DNA of 15,714 bases. Source: an uncultured Collinsella sp. (GTDB taxonomy: Bacteria > Actinomycetota > Coriobacteriia > Coriobacteriales > Coriobacteriaceae). A model generated the notes under the pieces. It worked only from the letters and a program-made list of their open reading frames with translations. It was not told the DNA's origin and searched no databases. Made by a program: the position numbers and the translations under genes. Position 1 is the stretch's first letter, and every line of letters starts with the position of its first letter. Where the stretch lies: the NCBI GenBank assembly GCA_900543515.1, contig UQRW01000045.1, forward strand, positions 1 through 15,714. Reading direction: 5' to 3'. Below, one piece after another: positions 1-6,562 of the stretch.

Positions 1-5
1 AGGGG

Positions 6-40
6 TGGGGAAAGGTGTTGAAAAATGGGGCGGTTCCCCA
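6..40 (+). promoter_or_regulatory. Probable MraZ-binding repeat array (MraZ box)
   Basis: TGGGG at 6-10 and TGGGG at 26-30 flank TGTTG at 16-20, so three related 5-mers start at exact 10-bp steps. CCCCA at 36-40 continues the same register on the other strand. MraZ proteins of the E. coli type bind TGGG-like direct repeats spaced by about 5 nt and repress their own promoter. The array overlaps the -35 element and the spacer of the promoter at 18-46, which fits autorepression. The middle repeat is degenerate, and a further repeat could lie before the window start. Confidence 0.65.
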
Positions 41-46
41 TATTAT
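18..46 (+). promoter_or_regulatory. Probable sigma70-type promoter of the dcw cluster (PmraZ)
   Basis: A -35-like TTGAAA (18-23) and a -10-like TATTAT (41-46) are separated by exactly 17 bp. Each differs from consensus at one base. Transcription would start near 52-54, giving a leader of about 60 nt before mraZ. This is the best promoter match I found in the window, and it sits at the head of a co-directional cluster. The start site is inferred and not measured. Confidence 0.75.
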
Positions 47-61
47 TGATGACGTCGACAG

Positions 62-78
62 GCGGGGTGGTTCCCCGC
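62..78 (+). repeat. Inverted repeat GCGGGG-TGGTT-CCCCGC in the mraZ leader
   Basis: A perfect 6-bp inverted repeat has a 5-nt loop. Its core GGGGTGGTTCCCC (64-76) matches GGGGCGGTTCCCC (27-39) in the promoter spacer at 12 of 13 bases. This downstream copy would lie roughly 10 nt into the transcript, so it could act as an RNA hairpin or as a second DNA operator. No T-tract follows, so it is not an intrinsic terminator. Confidence 0.6.
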
Positions 79-114
79 GTACGTGCCATCTGAGTAACCG
101 AGGGGAGGGCGCAC

Positions 115-549
115 ATGGGAATGACTGGTGCATACGAGCGCAATCTCGATGCAAAAGGTCGTCTGTCCCTGCCTGCACCCCTTCGCGAGGAGCTTGGAGA
201 GCACGTTCGCGTGTTCAAAGCCCTGGATGTCGATGCTCTGTACGTGTTCTCTGCCGAGGCCTTCGATAAGTGGGTCGAAGGACTCTTCGCGGGTCGTGAG
301 GGCCACGAGGGTTTTAACCCGCGTGACATTAATGACCAGAAGCTCATGAGGGCGATCAACAAGCGCACCACGTCGATGGACGTGGACAGCGCCGGTCGTA
401 TCGGTCTTTCCGAGTCTCTCCGCAAGCAGGCGAACCTCGACCGCGAGGTCACGGTTGTGGGCAACTACGACCACCTTGAGGTTTGGGATCGCGCCGCGGC
501 CGATGAGGACGATGACGATGAGGCCCTGCTGGACCTCTTCTTCTCGTAA
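115..549 (+). CDS. mraZ: MraZ, transcriptional regulator of the dcw cluster
   Basis: MraZ is a DNA-binding protein of the AbrB-like fold that assembles into a ring and represses its own cluster promoter. The 144-residue length is normal for the family. Both halves of the duplicated fold show the family D-x-x-x-R motif: D12-A-K-G-R16, followed by L-x-L-P, and D91-S-A-G-R95. The segment VTVVGNYDHLEVWD near 112-125 is the usual C-terminal strand. The ATG at 115 follows GGAGGG (104-109) at 5 nt; a second in-frame ATG at 121 is possible but spaced less well. The protein ends with an acidic run (130-136, DEDDDDE) before a hydrophobic end. It is first in the cluster, directly downstream of a candidate MraZ box, so autoregulation is likely. 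Confidence 0.95.
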   Translation: MGMTGAYERNLDAKGRLSLPAPLREELGEHVRVFKALDVDALYVFSAEAFDKWVEGLFAGREGHEGFNPRDINDQKLMRAINKRTTSMDVDSAGRIGLSESLRKQANLDREVTVVGNYDHLEVWDRAAADEDDDDEALLDLFFS

Positions 550-569
550 GGGCAAGGCACGGGTAACGG

Positions 570-1535
570 ATGGAGCGTGGGATCTTGACACAAGAATATC
601 GGCATGAACCTGTCATGCTCGGCGAAGTGCTTGAGTCGCTGCGGCTAAAGAGCGGCTCCGTTGTCTGCGATTGCACCCTTGGCGGTGCCGGCCATTCGGT
701 AAAGATGGCCGCGCAGGTGGGGGAGACGGGCCTTTTGCTCGGCGTCGATCAGGACGACATGGCCCTCGAGGCCGCTGGCGCCCGTCTGGACCGCGAGGTT
801 CCCGGCGTTCCGCACCAGCTGCTGAAGGGCAACTTCGGCGACTTGGACGAGCTGCTTTGCTCGGCCGAGGTGCCCGGGGTCGATGGCTTCCTGTTCGATT
901 TGGGCGTTTCGTCACCGCAACTCGATATCCCTGGCAGGGGCTTTTCGTATAACGAGGACGCCCCATTGGACATGCGGATGGATCCGGGTAATAACACCTT
1001 AAACGCAGCTGAGGTCATCAACACCTATAACGAACACGACCTCGCCCGGATTCTACGCGTCTACGGCGAAGAGAAGTTCGCCTCGCAGATTGCGCGCGAG
1101 ATCGTGCGCCGCCGCGAGCAAGAACCGATCGAAACCACCGGCCAATTTGTTGAGATCATCAGGGCGGGTATCCCGGCTGCCGCTCGTCGGCATGGCGGAC
1201 ACCCGGCCAAGAAAAGTTTCCAGGCCATTCGCATCGAGGTCAATCACGAGCTCGATGTGCTCGAACGAGGGCTTGATGCCGCCACCAGGTGGCTCAACCC
1301 GGGCGGACGTATCTGCGTCATCTCGTATCACTCGCTCGAGGACCGTATCGTAAAGAACCACTTTAAGGAGATGAGCCAGGGGTGCACGTGCCCGCCGGAG
1401 ATTCCGGTGTGCGTGTGCGGCAACGTGCCGATACTCAAGGTCATCACCCGCAAACCCTTGGTTGCCCAGCCTGATGAGGTTGAGCGCAACCCTCGGGCGA
1501 GATCAGCCAAAATCCGCGTGGCGCAGCGTCTGTAG
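570..1535 (+). CDS. rsmH: 16S rRNA (cytosine-1402-N4)-methyltransferase RsmH (MraW)
   Basis: RsmH uses S-adenosylmethionine to methylate N4 of C1402 in the 16S rRNA decoding centre. Family motifs are present in order: HEPVML (12-17), the SAM-binding DCTLGGAGHS (34-43), FDLGVSSPQLD (109-119), RGFSY with DAPLDMRMD (123-138), HPAKKSFQAIRIEVN (211-225), SYHSLEDRIVK (252-262), a CxC pair at 272/274 and 281/283, and a C-terminal RNPRARSAKIR. The usual length of about 310-320 residues is met. The start is uncertain. The ATG at 570 has only a distant AAGG. A TTG at 585, 9 nt after GGAG (572-575), would give 316 residues beginning MTQEYRHEPV and fits the family N-terminus well. The gene lies 20 bp after mraZ and is surely co-transcribed. 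Confidence 0.95.
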   Translation: MERGILTQEYRHEPVMLGEVLESLRLKSGSVVCDCTLGGAGHSVKMAAQVGETGLLLGVDQDDMALEAAGARLDREVPGVPHQLLKGNFGDLDELLCSAEVPGVDGFLFDLGVSSPQLDIPGRGFSYNEDAPLDMRMDPGNNTLNAAEVINTYNEHDLARILRVYGEEKFASQIAREIVRRREQEPIETTGQFVEIIRAGIPAAARRHGGHPAKKSFQAIRIEVNHELDVLERGLDAATRWLNPGGRICVISYHSLEDRIVKNHFKEMSQGCTCPPEIPVCVCGNVPILKVITRKPLVAQPDEVERNPRARSAKIRVAQRL

Positions 1536-1625
1536 GCGCGACCGCGCGATATTGGACCTCCCGCTCGCACCATAAACGAAGCTTAAACACACTACCAACG
1601 TACTCGGGATGGGAGGCGGCATATC
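1536..1625 (+). other. 90-bp gap between rsmH and the ftsL-like gene
   Basis: No convincing promoter or terminator is visible. A TTGGAC at 1552-1557 has no well-spaced -10 partner. The only clear signal is the ribosome-binding site GGGAGG (1611-1616), 9 nt before the ATG at 1626, which fixes the start of the next gene. Read-through from the mraZ promoter is the simplest reading. Confidence 0.5.
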
Positions 1626-2096
1626 ATGGGCTACAACACTTCAAGCGCAGCACTCGCCTATGATATGAACGCCATGCCCGCCTATCGTGAGACGCCGCAG
1701 GCCCCCGTTGCTCCCCGTGAGCAGCGCACGCCGCGCTTTGATGTCTACACGGGCGCGGGCCGTCAGGCAAACCAGGCGGTAAGCCCGGTTTTCATGAGCG
1801 TTCTTAAAACGTTTTGCATCATTGCGGCTATCTTCATGACGATTGGTGTCGCCCGCGTGGCGCTTGCCGGCGTCACGGCCCAGGTGCTCAACAGCAACGC
1901 CGAGCTTACCAACACGCTCGAAAAGGCGACCGATGAGAGCTCCGATCTGGAGGTCATGCATTCGGTCTATGGCGCCGACACGCGCATTCGCGACCTTGCG
2001 GGCGCTTATGGCATGGTGGAGCCCAGCGAGAGCGTTACACTTGACTTTTCGCAGGATGCAGCCGCGGGCGCCAACGCGACCGCGACCGCTCAGTAG
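1626..2096 (+). CDS. ftsL: FtsL-like / septum formation initiator family divisome protein
   Basis: This is a small bitopic membrane protein of 156 residues at the standard ftsL position between rsmH and the PBP gene. It has a cytoplasmic N-terminus of about 56 residues, one membrane segment (roughly 57-80), then a likely coiled coil (about 84-112). A short C-terminal motif follows, with IRDLAGAYGMVEP near 121-133 matching the I-x-x-x-A-x-x-x-GM-x-x-P pattern seen in FtsL/DivIC proteins. In known divisomes FtsL pairs with a DivIC/FtsB-like protein and FtsQ to control FtsW and its PBP. FtsL sequences diverge strongly, so the call rests on topology, the C-terminal motif and gene position. The N-terminal tail is longer than in E. 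coli FtsL, and the tail end (144-156) is Ala/Thr-rich. Confidence 0.75.
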   Translation: MGYNTSSAALAYDMNAMPAYRETPQAPVAPREQRTPRFDVYTGAGRQANQAVSPVFMSVLKTFCIIAAIFMTIGVARVALAGVTAQVLNSNAELTNTLEKATDESSDLEVMHSVYGADTRIRDLAGAYGMVEPSESVTLDFSQDAAAGANATATAQ

Positions 2097-2113
2097 CAAG
2101 ACGGTAGCTGAGT

Positions 2114-3979
2114 ATGACAAATGACTATCGCCTCGGTTCCGATGGGGGCCGCGGTTCTGGACGTCCCTCGTCGCGGGGACGTTCTGGTTATCAAGGAACG
2201 GGTCGGCAATCTTACAACGCCGGGCAGTCCCGTGGCAACGACCCGGCGTCGCGACTTCGCGGCTCGGGCGGCCCTCAAGTGCATAACACCAGGTCGCGCA
2301 AGAGTTCGTCGACCGAATGGCTCACAGGCGCGCCTCTGCCTCGCCGCAAAGCCGTCATGGGCTTCATCGGGCTTGGCTTGGGCTTGGGCGTCTTTCGCCT
2401 TGCCGACTATCAAATTGCCGAAGCCGATAAACTGCGGGAGCGTGCCGATGCGCGCCGCCTGCTTGCGCAGACCCTCTATGCCAAACGCGGCACCATCTAC
2501 GACCGCAACGGCAACGTGTTGGCATCGTCGGTCGAATGTCGCAACATCGCCGTGAACCCGCAGCTTGTCGAGGATGTTGACAAGACGGTGTCAGCGCTGG
2601 TCAAGGCAACTGGAATCGATAAAAAGACCTGCCGCAAGCTCGTTGAGTCCGATGGAACCTGGGTGTATATCAAGCGCCAGGTGGACGAAGACGATGTTGC
2701 GGCGCTGGAGAAGAAGAACCTGCCCGGCGTGCTTTTTGAGCAGGCCATGAAGCGCGTGTACCCCTACGGCAACCTGGCATCGCAGGTGCTGGGTGTAGTG
2801 AATGTGGACAACGACGGCTTGACGGGTCTCGAAAAGCAATACAACAAGCTTCTGACTGGCACGAACGGTTCTCTCGTACGCGAGCGCGCGAGGGACGGCA
2901 GCTATATCGCGGGCGGTGCCTATAAAAAGGTGGCCGCGGTCGACGGCGTTGATATCGTGACGACGCTCGACGTCAATATCCAGCGTGCGGCCGAGGATGC
3001 CCTGGCAGAGGCTGTCGAGAAGACAAAGGCCAAGAACGGCTCGGCGCTGGTCACCGATCCTACGACAGGCGAGATCTTGGCAGCCTGCTCGTATCCGACT
3101 TACGACCAGACCGATCTGGAAAACGCCAAAACCGAGGATATGAACTTGCGCCTGGTCACCGACGCCTACGAGCCCGGCTCGGTCTTTAAGACGCTCGTGG
3201 CGGGCGCCGGCTTCGACTTGGGTGTCGTGCGATCGAGTACGTCGTTTGAGGTGCCGGCGAGCATCAAGGTGGGCGACGATACCGTCACCGATGCCGACAA
3301 GCGCGACTACGCCATGACCATGGATGTGCGCGAGATGATGCGCCGTTCGTCCAACGTGGGCTTTGTCCTGGTGGGGCGCAAGATCGGTGCCGACGACTTT
3401 GCCGCCTATGTGGACAAGTGGGGCATCGGTCACAGCTCTGGTGTAGATTTTCCGGGCGAGAGCCTGGGTATCGTCAAGGAGCGTGACCAGTATGACGGCG
3501 CCACGCTGGGCTCGATGAGCTTTGGACAGGCACTGTCCGTCTCGCCGATTGAGATCGCACGTGCCGTGGGCGGCATCGCCAACGGCGGCGTGATGATGAC
3601 ACCGCACTTCTATAAGTCCAGCAAAGGCGACGAGAAGGACTGGGGCGAAGGCGAGCGCGCGATTTCTGAGGATGCTGCATCCCAGGTGACATCGTGCATG
3701 CAGACGGTCGTGTCCGAGGGAACGGGCGTTGGCGGCGCGGTTGACGGCTATGACGTGGCGGGTAAGACCGGTACGGCCGAACGTGCCGACGAGAACGGCG
3801 GCTACCTCAAGGAGAACTACATGTCGTCCTTTATGGGCTTTGCACCGGCACAATCGCCCAAGGTGCTGTGCTATATCACGCTCGACGGAACGCCGAGCGG
3901 CTCAGATGCCGCTGCGGTGCCGTTCCAGTCCATTATGGCCAACGCGCTCGACGTGCTGGGTATCCCGCACACGAAGTAG
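2114..3979 (+). CDS. ftsI: Class B penicillin-binding protein, septal transpeptidase (FtsI/PBP3/PBP2B type)
   Basis: This is the septal D,D-transpeptidase that cross-links peptidoglycan strands made by FtsW. The 621 residues comprise an Arg/Gly/Ser-rich cytoplasmic tail (1-78) and a short membrane segment (about 80-97). The dimerisation/pedestal domain follows, with RGTIYDRNGNVLA (125-137), and then the transpeptidase domain. All three catalytic motifs are present: S356-V-F-K359 (nucleophile Ser356), S412-S-N414 and K551-T-G553. No PASTA domains follow. The start at 2114 has only a weak upstream GGTAGCTGAG and lies 17 bp after ftsL. Because the tail is low in complexity, a later start cannot be excluded, but the reading frame before the membrane segment is open and positively charged. 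Orthologues would be called ftsI, pbpB or spoVD-like in different genomes. Confidence 0.93.
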   Translation: MTNDYRLGSDGGRGSGRPSSRGRSGYQGTGRQSYNAGQSRGNDPASRLRGSGGPQVHNTRSRKSSSTEWLTGAPLPRRKAVMGFIGLGLGLGVFRLADYQIAEADKLRERADARRLLAQTLYAKRGTIYDRNGNVLASSVECRNIAVNPQLVEDVDKTVSALVKATGIDKKTCRKLVESDGTWVYIKRQVDEDDVAALEKKNLPGVLFEQAMKRVYPYGNLASQVLGVVNVDNDGLTGLEKQYNKLLTGTNGSLVRERARDGSYIAGGAYKKVAAVDGVDIVTTLDVNIQRAAEDALAEAVEKTKAKNGSALVTDPTTGEILAACSYPTYDQTDLENAKTEDMNLRLVTDAYEPGSVFKTLVAGAGFDLGVVRSSTSFEVPASIKVGDDTVTDADKRDYAMTMDVREMMRRSSNVGFVLVGRKIGADDFAAYVDKWGIGHSSGVDFPGESLGIVKERDQYDGATLGSMSFGQALSVSPIEIARAVGGIANGGVMMTPHFYKSSKGDEKDWGEGERAISEDAASQVTSCMQTVVSEGTGVGGAVDGYDVAGKTGTAERADENGGYLKENYMSSFMGFAPAQSPKVLCYITLDGTPSGSDAAAVPFQSIMANALDVLGIPHTK

Positions 3980-4105
3980 GGGGTTACAATCTTTGGGGCG
4001 TGGTTTGTTGTCCCATATGAGGGTGTTCACATGCCCTGCACCACGCATGTGCGGCGCTGGGATACAATACGCCGATAGCATTATTAGGTTTACAGGGGAG
4101 CTGCA
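3980..4105 (+). promoter_or_regulatory. 126-bp gap before murF with overlapping inverted repeats and a -10-like hexamer
   Basis: GCGTGGT (3998-4004) can pair with ACCACGC (4040-4046), enclosing AGGG/CCCT (4020-4023/4034-4037). Alternatively CACATGC (4028-4034) pairs perfectly with GCATGTG (4045-4051) across a 10-nt loop. The two folds share bases and exclude each other. TACAAT at 4063-4068 looks like a -10 element but has no good -35 at 16-19 bp. The murF ribosome-binding site GGGGAG is at 4095-4100. No T-tract follows either hairpin. The gap may hold a second promoter or a control element; the evidence is suggestive only. Confidence 0.4.
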
Positions 4106-5530
4106 ATGATAGAGATCGCCGTCAACAACCTCGCGGCCGCAACAGGGGCCCGAACCGTGACGGGAGAAGCCGATCGGGTATGCCGCGGGTGCGTTATCGA
4201 CTCGCGCCAGGTCGAGGAAGGGACGATTTTCGTCGCCTTTCCCGGTGAAAACGTCGACGGCAATGATTTTGCTTCCCGTGCCGTCCAGTCGGGTGCCGGC
4301 GCCGTCGTGATGACGCGTGAGCCCGAGGCCGAGCTGGTCTCGCTGGCGCAGGACAAGGGCTGTGCCATCTTGCTGACCGATGATCCCGAGGAGTTTCTGC
4401 TGCGTTTGGCGCACGCGTATCGCCTGGAGCTTGGCTGCCTGGTCGTTGGTATTACCGGTTCCATCGGCAAGACGACGACCAAGGACGTGCTCGCCGCCGT
4501 GCTCGCCAAGCGCTATCGTGTCTGGGCCACCAAGGGCAATTTCAATAACCTGATCGGCATGCCGCTCACGGTGCTTTCCGCTCCGGCCGATACCGAGGTC
4601 CTGGTGCTCGAGATGGGCATGAACCATTTCCACGAGATTGAGCGCCTGTCCCAGTCCGCCAATCCCAACCTTGCCATCGTGAGCAAGATTGGTACCTCTC
4701 ACATCGGCATTTTGGGCAGCCGCGAGAACATCGCCCGCGCTAAGGCCGAGATTGTCCAGGGCATGTGCGCCGCCGGCGACTTCTTGCCGCTGCTGGTTTT
4801 GGGCGGCGAGGACGACTTTACGCCGTTCATTCGCGATACGTTCGCCCAGCCTGCTGGTATCGACGTGATGCTGGCCGGCGTCTCGGACGACGATGAGGTC
4901 CGTGCCCGCGACATTCGTGTTGATGACGAGGGCCGTCCGGTCTTTACGCTCGATTTTGGCCAGGGTGAGACGATCGATACCATGCTTGCCATCCCCGGCG
5001 TGCAGTCCGTTCCAAATGCCGTTAAGGCCGCCGCGGTTGCCTATCGCCTGGGCGTGACGCCCGAGCAGATCGATGCTGCCTTTAGGGGCCTCACGATCAC
5101 CGGGCACCGCCAGGAGATCAAGCGCGCCAAGAGCGGTGCCCGCGTCATCGACGATTCCTATAACGCCAGCGCCGAATCCATGGCTGCTGGTCTCGATCTA
5201 CTGTGCTCGCTTTCGTGCACGGGGTCTCGTATGGCGATCCTGGGCGAGATGGGCGAGATGGGCGATGAGGCTCCTCGCATGCATGAGCTCGTGGGCGCCT
5301 ATGCCGCCGCCAAGAAGCTCGACATGCTGGCGTGCGTGGGTGGTGAGCTGGCCCAGCTTATGGCCGATGCCGCGCGCATGATGGGCATGGACGAGGACCG
5401 CATCCAGGTGTTCTCCGATTATCAGCAGGTGCTCGACCGCATGGGCGGCGCGCTTGAAAAACATGATGTTGTACTGGTCAAGGGTTCCCGCTTTGTTGAG
5501 CTCGACCGCTTTGTGGAAGGTGTGTGCTAG
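4106..5530 (+). CDS. murF: UDP-N-acetylmuramoyl-tripeptide--D-alanyl-D-alanine ligase MurF
   Basis: MurF is the cytoplasmic ATP-dependent ligase that adds D-Ala-D-Ala to the UDP-MurNAc tripeptide, the last soluble step of precursor synthesis. The 474 residues show the three Mur ligase domains: N-terminal substrate domain (1-108), central ATPase domain with P-loop GITGSIGKTTTK (115-126), NFNNLIGMPLT (145-155), EMGMNH (169-174) and Lys213 in RAKAEI at the usual carbamylated lysine site, and a C-terminal domain with DDSYNASAESM (349-359), ILGEMGEMG (378-386) and VLVKGSR (456-462). DDSYNA and VKGSR point to MurF and argue against MurE. The ATG follows GGGGAG at 5 nt. The gene heads a tightly packed group, ending 3 bp before mraY. 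Confidence 0.96.
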   Translation: MIEIAVNNLAAATGARTVTGEADRVCRGCVIDSRQVEEGTIFVAFPGENVDGNDFASRAVQSGAGAVVMTREPEAELVSLAQDKGCAILLTDDPEEFLLRLAHAYRLELGCLVVGITGSIGKTTTKDVLAAVLAKRYRVWATKGNFNNLIGMPLTVLSAPADTEVLVLEMGMNHFHEIERLSQSANPNLAIVSKIGTSHIGILGSRENIARAKAEIVQGMCAAGDFLPLLVLGGEDDFTPFIRDTFAQPAGIDVMLAGVSDDDEVRARDIRVDDEGRPVFTLDFGQGETIDTMLAIPGVQSVPNAVKAAAVAYRLGVTPEQIDAAFRGLTITGHRQEIKRAKSGARVIDDSYNASAESMAAGLDLLCSLSCTGSRMAILGEMGEMGDEAPRMHELVGAYAAAKKLDMLACVGGELAQLMADAARMMGMDEDRIQVFSDYQQVLDRMGGALEKHDVVLVKGSRFVELDRFVEGVC

Positions 5531-5533
5531 CCC

Positions 5534-6553
5534 ATGTTCGGCAATCCCTCGTATCCAACGTATCAGGCTTTTTTGGGGCTTGGCATCGCCGCTGCCATTG
5601 CGCTGCTGCTCATGCCGTGGTGGATCAAGCTGCTCAAAGTCGAGGGTATCGGCCAGCAGGTTCGTGCCGACGGCCCCAAGCGTCATTTGGTTAAGCAGGG
5701 AACGCCCACCATGGGTGGCGTTGTCATCCTCGTCGCGATCTCGCTGACCTGCCTGCTGATGGGCAAGCTCACCACCGAGCTCGTGCTCGTGCTGCTCGCC
5801 ACGCTGGCGACCGGCGTGCTGGGCCTGATCGACGACCTGACCTCCGTTACGCATGGGCGCTCGCTCGGTCTGACGCCCCATGCCAAGATGATCGGCCTAA
5901 CCATTATCTGTGTCACCTTTACGGTACTTGCCGTCAACTGGTGCGGCGTCGCCCCCGAGATTCGTTTTCCCGGCGGCCTGACGATTGACCTCGGTGTTCT
6001 TTCGACCACCATCTGTGGCCTTTCGTTCCCGTGGCTTTACATTGTCTTTTGCTGGCTGATGATCGCCGGTCTTTCTAATGCCGTGAACCTGACCGATGGC
6101 CTTGACGGTCTTGCTGGCGGCACCTCCATGATTGCCATGCTCGCCATGGCTGCCATGGCGTTTTTGCACGGAGACGTGAACCTGTCCATCTTCTGCACCG
6201 CGTGTGCCGGTGCCTGCTTGGGCTTTCTGTGGTTCAACTGCTATCCGGCGAGCATCTTTATGGGCGATACCGGCTCGCTTGCCCTGGGCGCCGCGTTTGC
6301 CTGCACGTCCATCATGACCAACACCGAGGTCGTCTCCCTCATCATCGGCGGCCTGTTTATCGTTGAGACCCTGTCGGTCATGATTCAGGTTGTCTACTTC
6401 CACTTTACGCACAAGCGCGTCTTCCTTATGGCGCCCATCCATCATCATTTCGAAAAGAAGGGCTGGGCCGAGACCAAGGTCGTCATCCGTTTTTGGATTA
6501 TCGCTGCGGCCTTTGGTGCCGTTGGCCTTGCTTTGTTCTTCCAGTTGGGATAG
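5534..6553 (+). CDS. mraY: Phospho-N-acetylmuramoyl-pentapeptide transferase MraY
   Basis: MraY is the polytopic membrane enzyme that transfers phospho-MurNAc-pentapeptide to undecaprenyl phosphate, forming lipid I. The 339 residues hold about ten membrane segments. Family motifs: KQGTPTMGGVVI (54-65), the catalytic Asp pair LIDD (98-101), NAVNLTDGLDGLAGG (182-196), FNCYPASIFMGDTGS (234-248), and the HHH motif in APIHHHFEKKGW (300-311). Conserved Mg-binding and catalytic positions, including D188 and D245, are intact. The ATG at 5534 lies 3 bp after the murF stop. GGAAGG (5515-5520) is 13 nt away, longer than ideal, so translational coupling to murF is likely. Confidence 0.97.
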   Translation: MFGNPSYPTYQAFLGLGIAAAIALLLMPWWIKLLKVEGIGQQVRADGPKRHLVKQGTPTMGGVVILVAISLTCLLMGKLTTELVLVLLATLATGVLGLIDDLTSVTHGRSLGLTPHAKMIGLTIICVTFTVLAVNWCGVAPEIRFPGGLTIDLGVLSTTICGLSFPWLYIVFCWLMIAGLSNAVNLTDGLDGLAGGTSMIAMLAMAAMAFLHGDVNLSIFCTACAGACLGFLWFNCYPASIFMGDTGSLALGAAFACTSIMTNTEVVSLIIGGLFIVETLSVMIQVVYFHFTHKRVFLMAPIHHHFEKKGWAETKVVIRFWIIAAAFGAVGLALFFQLG

Positions 6554-6562
6554 TGGTCTTTC

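Noticed and set aside
62..78. Hairpin read as an attenuating terminator in the mraZ leader.
   Set aside because: No run of T follows the stem, so intrinsic termination is not supported.
15..269. Small open frame across the mraZ promoter and start.
   Set aside because: It overlaps the operator and mraZ in another frame, lacks a ribosome-binding site and has no recognisable motif.
1552..1578. Possible promoter before the ftsL-like gene (TTGGAC with nearby CATAAA).
   Set aside because: The spacing is about 13 bp, too short, and no better pair is present.
2591..3853. Long open frames on the minus strand, here 420 codons opposite the PBP gene and likewise at 3902-5107, 5897-7648, 10842-11957 and 14227-15627.
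   Set aside because: Each is codon-aligned with the + strand gene it opposes. They stay open because TTA, CTA and TCA codons are rare in these genes. Their translations are rich in His, Arg and Gln and match no family I know.
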